From assembly GCA_964475545.1 (NCBI GenBank), contig CAYYXF010000054.1, positions 1 to 9,446 on the forward strand: a DNA stretch of 9,446 bases. The letters run 5' to 3'. The notes beneath the pieces are model-generated. The model was not told where the DNA came from. It saw nothing but the letters and a program-made list of their open reading frames with translations, and did no database searches. Position numbers and translations under genes: made by a program. This stretch comes from DASPTR01 sp964475545 (lineage in GTDB: Archaea; Thermoproteota; Bathyarchaeia; Bathyarchaeales; Bathycorpusculaceae). This document shows positions 1 to 4,439 of the stretch, piece after piece. Each line of letters opens with the position of its first letter. Position 1 is the stretch's first letter.

Positions 1-2
1 AG

Positions 3-221
3 AGCCAACAGCCACGACAACATTTAACTCCCGAGAAACACTCCTTGTCTACAGGCGATGAACCAAAGCGAGCCTCCAACAATCCCGCCGACACAACCAT
101 GCAGACGGACCCAACGGAAGAGACAAGCCACACAAAACTTGTCCTACTCGTGATGGCGGGTTTACCCAAGCATGGGACACGGTGGGCGCGGGCGCAAAAT
201 CCCACGCTGGAGAGAGCTTAA
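3..221 (+). other. Open frame running in from the window edge, doubtful partial CDS
   Basis: One forward frame is open from the left edge for 72 codons and stops at TAA 219-221, so it could be the C-terminal end of a gene starting outside the window. The peptide is rich in Thr, Pro, Asn, Gln, Lys and Glu, has one short hydrophobic stretch (KLVLLVMAGLP) and resembles no family I know. The strand here is rich in C and A and poor in stop triplets, which can leave a frame open by chance. Its last 35 bases lie inside the possible RNA structure that begins near 187. I record it only because the left edge prevents a decision; it may well be non-coding. Confidence 0.15.
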
Positions 222-289
222 CCTAGAAGAGCGCAACGCTCCTGCTGTGAAGTTAAGTGTTAGGTTACGTTGGGAGACAATAGCCCGCG
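187..289 (+). ncRNA. Candidate structured RNA, family unknown
   Basis: Three complementary pairs of segments nest inside each other. CGCGGGC (187-193) matches GCCCGCG (283-289) over 7 bp. UCCCACG (200-206) matches CGUUGGGA (268-275) over 7 bp with one bulged U. UAACCUA (219-225) matches UAGGUUA (261-267) over 7 bp. The top contains a small hairpin, GAGCG-CAA-CGCUC (229-241). Any one helix could be chance, but three nested in order is less likely to be. An alternative apical helix, CUUAAC (217-222) with GUUAAG (252-257), excludes the third one. I could not match conserved cores of 5S rRNA, SRP RNA or RNase P RNA, and strand is uncertain because the structure is nearly symmetric; plus is assumed from the downstream gene. 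Confidence 0.3.
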
Positions 290-342
290 ATAACGAAAAA
301 CGAAAACCTTCCACATGTCAGCACGCGCTCACCTTGCCATGA

Positions 343-359
343 ACTAAAACTTTAATTTG
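343..359 (+). promoter_or_regulatory. Probable archaeal promoter (BRE/TATA) of tyrS
   Basis: An A-rich element (ACTAAAA) directly precedes CTTTAATTTG, in the arrangement of an archaeal BRE and TATA box. A start about 25 bases downstream, near 380, would give a leader of roughly 28 bases before the TTG of tyrS. The stretch could instead be the outer 3' edge of a larger RNA structure, since 345-350 can pair with 160-164. Confidence 0.4.
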
Positions 360-407
360 CGCTTCAGCATAGAACGTTAGAAAGCCAACGTAACCGGCGG
401 GCAAAGC

Positions 408-1496
408 TTGGACATAGAAAAAAAGATAGAATTAGTGTGCAGGTCGCCAACTGAGGAAGTCTTAACAGTTGAGGACCTGAGACACCTTTTCGAGACGGAA
501 GAACACCCAATAGCCTACGACGGATGGGAACCATCAGGGCTAGTTCACCTTGGAACAGGAAACATCTGCGCCTACAAGATGAAGGACTTCATCGAAGCAG
601 GCATACATTTCAAAGCCTACCTGTCCACATGGCACGCGTGGCTCAACAACAAGCTCGGCGGGGACCTGAAGCTTATCCGAAAATCCGCTGACTTGTTCAC
701 ACACTCGTGGATAGCTTTAGGCGTGCCGAAAGACAAGGTGGAATTCATCTATTCAGACGAGCTGTATGATGATATTGATTACTGGGCGAAAGCTGTCATA
801 GTCGCCAAGAACCTCTCGATAGCTAGGGTCACGCGAACCTTGGAAGTTGCGGGAAGAAAGGAGACTGAAGCCAGGCACGTCTCAGATTTTCTGTACACGC
901 CGATGCAAGTAGCCGACATATTCCACATGAAGGTCAAAATCTGCCAGTTAGGCATGGATCAACGAAAAGCAAACGTCGTGGCAAGGGAACTCGGCGAAAG
1001 ACTCGGATTCTGGAAACCAGTATGTGTGCACCACACTTACCTTCAGGGACTAAAGGAGCCGCCAGTCTGGCCTATCCCAAAAGAAAAGGAAAGAGAAATC
1101 CTTTCGGCAATAAAGATGTCGAAAAGCAAGCCTGAAACATGCATCTTCATCTACGATACTCCTGAAGAAATAAAACAGAAAATCTCCAAAGCCTTCTGTC
1201 CAGAAAAAACCGTTGAATATAACCCGGTACTGGAAATATGCAAATACGTAATTTTCAGGGAAAAGCAAACATTAACCATCGATAGGCCAGCCAAATTCGG
1301 AGGAAAAATGGAAATTCAAAGCTTCGGAGAGCTGACCCAAGCTTACGCTTCTGGAAAACTTCATCCGCAGGACTTGAAGAATGCTGTTGCAGAGGAATTG
1401 GCTGAGATACTTGAGCCGGTGAGAAGATATTTTGAAAACAACAAAGAAGCAAAAGAATGCCTGCAGGCTGTGAAAAAAGGCGAGGTAACAAGGTAA
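408..1496 (+). CDS. tyrS: Tyrosyl-tRNA synthetase, archaeal type
   Basis: Class I synthetase that charges tRNA-Tyr with tyrosine in the cytoplasm. The 362 residues show the HIGH-type signature PSGLVHLGTG (42-51) and a KMSKS loop at 236-240. The tyrosine-pocket segment MQVAD (166-170) corresponds to the QVND motif with the specificity Asp of the Methanocaldococcus enzyme, and Tyr37 matches its Tyr32. LHPQDLKNAVAEEL (318-331) is the family's C-terminal anticodon-side motif. Compared with the short Methanocaldococcus form, there are extra residues (about 215-233, including PPVWPIP) before KMSKS, a variant I believe occurs in other archaea. The start is TTG at 408, giving the MDIEKKIEL opening usual for this group; no strong Shine-Dalgarno sequence is visible. 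It is followed after 7 bases by a TOPRIM gene on the same strand, probably co-transcribed. Confidence 0.97.
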   Translation: MDIEKKIELVCRSPTEEVLTVEDLRHLFETEEHPIAYDGWEPSGLVHLGTGNICAYKMKDFIEAGIHFKAYLSTWHAWLNNKLGGDLKLIRKSADLFTHSWIALGVPKDKVEFIYSDELYDDIDYWAKAVIVAKNLSIARVTRTLEVAGRKETEARHVSDFLYTPMQVADIFHMKVKICQLGMDQRKANVVARELGERLGFWKPVCVHHTYLQGLKEPPVWPIPKEKEREILSAIKMSKSKPETCIFIYDTPEEIKQKISKAFCPEKTVEYNPVLEICKYVIFREKQTLTIDRPAKFGGKMEIQSFGELTQAYASGKLHPQDLKNAVAEELAEILEPVRRYFENNKEAKECLQAVKKGEVTR

Positions 1497-1503
1497 ACAC
1501 TCA

Positions 1504-1923
1504 TTGTCAACGCGTCTCAAAGAAAGAGAGGTAAAGATTCAGCATCTTCTACAATGCTTGGCCGTAGAATCTGGCAAAGGAACACCCATAATTGTTGAAG
1601 GCAGGAAAGACGTCGAAACCCTAGAAGCATTAGGTGTAGAGGGCACAATCATATGTGCGAAAAGTGGCGGCAAGTCATTCCTAGACTTAGTTTCTGAAGT
1701 GCAGAAGAGGCAGCCGCGGGAAGTCATCTTGCTGTTGGATTCTGACAGGCGAGGAAAAGAACTGACGAGGCGATTGAAGCAGCATTTGGAAACAGCGAAA
1801 ATTGCACCTAACACAGTTTTTTGGCGCGAGCTCTTCGGTCTTGTGGGAAAGGAAGTCAGAGATGTCGAAAGCCTTGCCTCCTACCTTGAAACACTCGCGA
1901 AGAAAACGCATAGTCCAGCATAG
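1504..1923 (+). CDS. Small TOPRIM-domain protein (UPF0292-like)
   Basis: A 139-residue protein consisting almost entirely of a TOPRIM fold. The catalytic-type Glu is E32 in VEGRKD (31-36), and the acidic DxD motif is DSDRRG (79-84), preceded by the hydrophobic strand VILLL. The tail FWRELFGLVGKEVRDVESL (107-125, one position uncertain) fits the archaeal UPF0292 family as I remember it. TOPRIM domains bind metal and act on phosphodiester bonds in primases, topoisomerases and RNase M5. The precise substrate of this small family is not known to me; an RNase M5-like or primase-like role is only inference. The start is TTG at 1504, 7 bases after tyrS ends, with AAGGT at 1490-1494 as a possible Shine-Dalgarno sequence overlapping the tyrS stop. 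It probably shares the tyrS transcript. Confidence 0.88.
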   Translation: MSTRLKEREVKIQHLLQCLAVESGKGTPIIVEGRKDVETLEALGVEGTIICAKSGGKSFLDLVSEVQKRQPREVILLLDSDRRGKELTRRLKQHLETAKIAPNTVFWRELFGLVGKEVRDVESLASYLETLAKKTHSPA

Positions 1924-1956
1924 AACCCGATTCTTCCAGCAGATCTCTCTTGCAAC

Positions 1957-3075
1957 CTAAACGTGCAACTTACCATCTTTGAGAATGGTTTTTCCGTCTA
2001 GCTTTACGGTCGCCTTAGTCATGGAAGCCCACCAGTGGCGATTCCCCACTGTTCGATTCTTTCCGTCCTTGTCCTCATTTCCGCCAATTCCTATCGTGAC
2101 TCCTCCTAGAACCTTGTCATCCTGAGTGAAACCGTGCCTCAGACCAGGATTGAGGCCTAAACCAAAGAAGCCAAACTTGTCAATGTCGCCTTGACCAGAC
2201 TGAAAATAGTCCTCAAAACGGTCAATGCCTCTCCTTGCGGAATACTTCGTGACTCTTCCATGACTGAAATGTAGTGTCAGCCCGTCGATGTTTCTGCCCC
2301 CTCGAACCGGAATTGGCACGTCACAGACAACCACCCCATTCGCGCTGTCCTCGTCAGGTGCAACTTCAACAAGGCCTGAAGGCAAAAACTTCACATTACC
2401 TTTGGTCGCGTCGTCTCGGGTGACGATGCTATCGCCTGTGACGGGCTTGCGTTCAGAAAGCGCAAGCTCAAGGCTTGTCCCGAAGGGCGTTTGGATGTTT
2501 ACTTGGTCGGATTCTTTTATGATCTCTGCCAGACTAGCAACTTTGTCAGCTATCTGGCGCTGATCAGCTAGGCAGCCGGCAAGCATGACTCTTTTCCACT
2601 CCTCATAGCCTAGACCAAGGGATCTTGCTCTTTCAGGCGTGACTAAACAGTATTCGATTCCCAGCATGCGAACAGAACGTCTTTTTGCGATTTTTCGCCA
2701 TGAATCCAAATACTTGTTTGACTCAAGATACCAAACGTTGGCAAGTTCTTGCTTTTCCGAGGGAATTCTGGTCCAATCCACGGGCTTCTTCGGTCCCAAC
2801 ATGAAAACGAATACATCAGTCTGTTCGAGCGCGGCAGCCTTGTTGGTTGGAAGAGTCTCCAGGGACTCTTTGGGCGCTTCTTGTAGCGAGCGTATCCAAT
2901 AGTTTTCGTCGTTGAGTGTGATGAATGGTTGGGCTCCCCTTTCTAGGCAGGCAAGGGCTATCTCCGAGGCCAACGCTGTCGTGTGATTCCAGCTTTGAAT
3001 CCAAACGTTCTCGCCCTCTGCTACGTTAAGGCAGTGTGTGATCACTTGTTGGGCAAGTTTCGTTTTTTCTCCCAC
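1957..3075 (-). CDS. Aminopeptidase T/AmpS-like (M29 family) protein with altered metal site
   Basis: A 372-residue homologue of the M29 metallo-aminopeptidases (COG2309 type), close to the family's usual length. Recognisable landmarks are LPSGLVEVAPDEDSANG (231-247), the segment ending GLGLNPG (305-311), KVLGGVTIGIGGN (321-333) and HWW followed by the terminal VKLDG...LKDG strands (347-368). Active M29 enzymes hold two metals through Glu (in PxGE), Glu (in GEFxIG), His (in HIAxG), and His and Asp (in HWD). Here those positions read L235, F303, T327, H347 and W349, so only one ligand is kept. Peptidase activity of the usual kind is therefore doubtful. It starts with GTG at 3075, five bases after AAGGTG, a good Shine-Dalgarno sequence. 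No signal peptide is seen, so it is cytoplasmic. It is convergent with the TOPRIM gene and divergent from dnaG. Confidence 0.88.
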   Translation of the reverse strand: MGEKTKLAQQVITHCLNVAEGENVWIQSWNHTTALASEIALACLERGAQPFITLNDENYWIRSLQEAPKESLETLPTNKAAALEQTDVFVFMLGPKKPVDWTRIPSEKQELANVWYLESNKYLDSWRKIAKRRSVRMLGIEYCLVTPERARSLGLGYEEWKRVMLAGCLADQRQIADKVASLAEIIKESDQVNIQTPFGTSLELALSERKPVTGDSIVTRDDATKGNVKFLPSGLVEVAPDEDSANGVVVCDVPIPVRGGRNIDGLTLHFSHGRVTKYSARRGIDRFEDYFQSGQGDIDKFGFFGLGLNPGLRHGFTQDDKVLGGVTIGIGGNEDKDGKNRTVGNRHWWASMTKATVKLDGKTILKDGKLHV

Positions 3076-3107
3076 GTAGGCACCTTCATTATTTGGTCAG
3101 TTTTCCC

Positions 3108-3120
3108 AAATATAAGAATG
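3108..3120 (-). promoter_or_regulatory. Possible TATA element of the M29-like gene
   Basis: Read on the minus strand, CATTCTTATATTTG contains a TATA-like core about 37 bases upstream of the GTG start. Initiation about 25 bases downstream would fall near 3086 and leave a leader of roughly 10 bases that just includes the AAGGTG ribosome site at 3081-3086. An alternative core (CTTTAAGC, around 3155-3162) lies further upstream. This is pattern reading only. Confidence 0.35.
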
Positions 3121-3183
3121 TGCACAATACCAGAAACGCGTCCTGGTTGAAGAAAGCTTAAAGAGGAAGAGCACCAATTCATA

Positions 3184-3207
3184 AACGTAATATATAGTAT
3201 GTATAAA
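3184..3207 (+). promoter_or_regulatory. Probable promoter of dnaG with two overlapping TATA elements
   Basis: The AAACG at 3184-3188 could be a BRE before TAATATATAG (3188-3197), and a second core TATAAA sits at 3202-3207. Starts expected about 25 bases downstream are near 3218 and near 3230. The leader to the TTG at 3255 would then be about 25-37 bases. It shares the 179-base intergenic region with the promoter of the divergent M29-like gene. Confidence 0.5.
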
Positions 3208-3254
3208 GGTGTAATCTCGTAATTTGAGTAGAATTTGCTCATTACGCGACCAAA

Positions 3255-4433
3255 TTGACCATAACATCATCAAGAAGGAGGTATTCGCTTACGGGTTCAT
3301 CACAAGCGTTTACGATAAAGTACGTTACGCAAGCAAAATTCGATATAGAAGGAGTAGTTGAAAAACCAGACGTTATCGGAGCAGTTTTTGGGCAGACAGA
3401 AGGACTCTTCGGTCCGGAGCTTGATTTGAGAGAGCTTCAAAAATCTGGCAGAATCGGCAGAATAGAGATTGAGCTGCATTCCAAGAATGACCAGACAACG
3501 GGCACCATAACAATTCCTACGAGTCTAGACCGCGTTTCCACGGCGTTGATTGCTGCAAGCATTGAAAGCATAAACAGAGTCGGACCATGCGCCGCAAAGG
3601 TAACCCTTGAAAAAATCGAGGATGTCAGAGAAGCTAGAAGAAAAGTGATCATTGATAGGGCTAAGGAAATTCTCCACAAGTGGACAATCGAATCCATGCC
3701 CTCTGTGGACGAAGTCTTCAAGGAAGTATCTGAAACGCTGAAGATCGGCAAAGTGGAAAAGTACGGGCCGGACGAGTTGCCCGCTGGACCGGAGCTTCAG
3801 AATGCAAAAGAAATAATCCTTGTCGAAGGCAGAGCAGACATAATCAACCTGATGCGGTGCGGCTTGCTGAACACAGTGGCCCTAGAAGGGGCGAAGGTTC
3901 CGGAAACGATAAAAACGCTTTGCAAGGAGAAAGAAGCCACGGCTCTTCTTGACGGGGACAGAGGCGGTGACTTGATTCTGAAAGAGCTTCTTCAAGTCAC
4001 GAACGTAAAGCACATTGGCAGGGCCCCAAGGGGCAAAGAAGTTGAAGAGTTGAATTGCAAGGAAATCTTTGATGCGCTGGAAGCCAAGGTTCCGATTGAG
4101 GATCTTTTCAAGCCGAAGAAGGAAAAGCCAAAGGTCGAGGTTCCGAAGGAGATTGCTGAAACAGTAAAAACCTTGGAGGGCACGTTGGAGGCTGTTCTTC
4201 TAAACGAGAAACTGGAACAGATAGAGCGGATGCCGGTAAGTCAGTTGGCAGAGAAACTGCAGGAAATGGAAGGAGTGGACACCATAATCTTTGACGGCAT
4301 CATAACGCAGAGGATCGTTGACGTGGCAAGCGAGAAAAACACAAAGAAGATTATTGCTTCAAGAATATCTGAGGCAGTCAAACCATCATTGACTGTTCAG
4401 CTGATGACCTTCTCGGAAGTTGCGGAAGGCTAG
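3255..4433 (+). CDS. dnaG: Archaeal DnaG primase-like TOPRIM protein
   Basis: Archaeal DnaG, a TOPRIM protein that is a stable component of the archaeal RNA exosome and for which primase activity has been reported. The conserved N-terminal domain runs from about residue 20 (IKYVTQAKF, FGQTEGLFG, LQKSGRIGRIEIE) to about 150. The TOPRIM domain covers about 185-260, with E191 in VEGRAD and the DxD motif in LLDGDRGGDL (231-240). A charged linker (KPKKEKPK, 286-293) precedes a helical C-terminal domain ending near 392. Total length is normal for the family. The only canonical in-frame start is TTG 3255, since an in-frame TGA lies at 3225, but this adds about 19 Ser/Arg-rich residues before the conserved part. 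A strong AGGAGGT lies inside that extension, so the true start is uncertain. Its stop codon overlaps that of the facing polymerase gene. Confidence 0.95.
   Translation: MTITSSRRRYSLTGSSQAFTIKYVTQAKFDIEGVVEKPDVIGAVFGQTEGLFGPELDLRELQKSGRIGRIEIELHSKNDQTTGTITIPTSLDRVSTALIAASIESINRVGPCAAKVTLEKIEDVREARRKVIIDRAKEILHKWTIESMPSVDEVFKEVSETLKIGKVEKYGPDELPAGPELQNAKEIILVEGRADIINLMRCGLLNTVALEGAKVPETIKTLCKEKEATALLDGDRGGDLILKELLQVTNVKHIGRAPRGKEVEELNCKEIFDALEAKVPIEDLFKPKKEKPKVEVPKEIAETVKTLEGTLEAVLLNEKLEQIERMPVSQLAEKLQEMEGVDTIIFDGIITQRIVDVASEKNTKKIIASRISEAVKPSLTVQLMTFSEVAEG
3276..3282 (+). promoter_or_regulatory. Strong Shine-Dalgarno-like sequence inside the dnaG 5' end
   Basis: AGGAGGT is a near-perfect complement to the 16S rRNA 3' end, but it lies 21 bases downstream of the TTG at 3255, within codons for Arg-Arg-Tyr. 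At the normal distance downstream there is no ATG, GTG or TTG in any frame; ACG at 3291 is the in-frame codon at 8-base spacing. It may be a ribosome site for a non-standard start close to the conserved N-terminus, or a chance product of Arg codons. Confidence 0.4.
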
Positions 4434-4439
4434 CTTCCG
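4423..4439. repeat. Inverted repeat over the shared dnaG/polB stop codons
   Basis: CGGAAG (4423-4428) and CTTCCG (4434-4439) form a perfect 6-bp inverted repeat with a 5-base loop, GCTAG. The CTAG at 4430-4433 supplies TAG to dnaG on the plus strand and TAG to the polymerase gene on the minus strand. The hairpin exists in both transcripts. No U-tract follows on either strand, so a classical intrinsic terminator is not supported. Confidence 0.6.

Noticed and set aside
200..279. H/ACA guide RNA, because ACA at 277-279 follows the 200-206/268-275 stem
   Set aside because: With the alternative upper stem, the distance from pocket to ACA is about 19 bases rather than 14-16, and no clear kink-turn is seen.
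187..289. 5S rRNA, suggested by GAAGTTAAG at 249-257
   Set aside because: The upstream part of the conserved loop C (CCGAAC-type) is missing, and the pairing is one nested rod rather than the three-way 5S fold.
1..407. SRP RNA or RNase P RNA
   Set aside because: No helix 8 GGAAGG/AGCA-type core and no RNase P conserved cores (GAGGAAAGTCC-like, ACAGAA-like) were found by eye on either strand; a covariance search is still the proper test.
1924..1956. Terminator between the convergent TOPRIM and M29-like genes
   Set aside because: The gap is pyrimidine-rich (TTCTTCC, TCTCTCTTG) but has no T-run or hairpin strong enough to call.
4423..4439. Bidirectional intrinsic terminator
   Set aside because: The hairpin is short and no T-run follows it on either strand.
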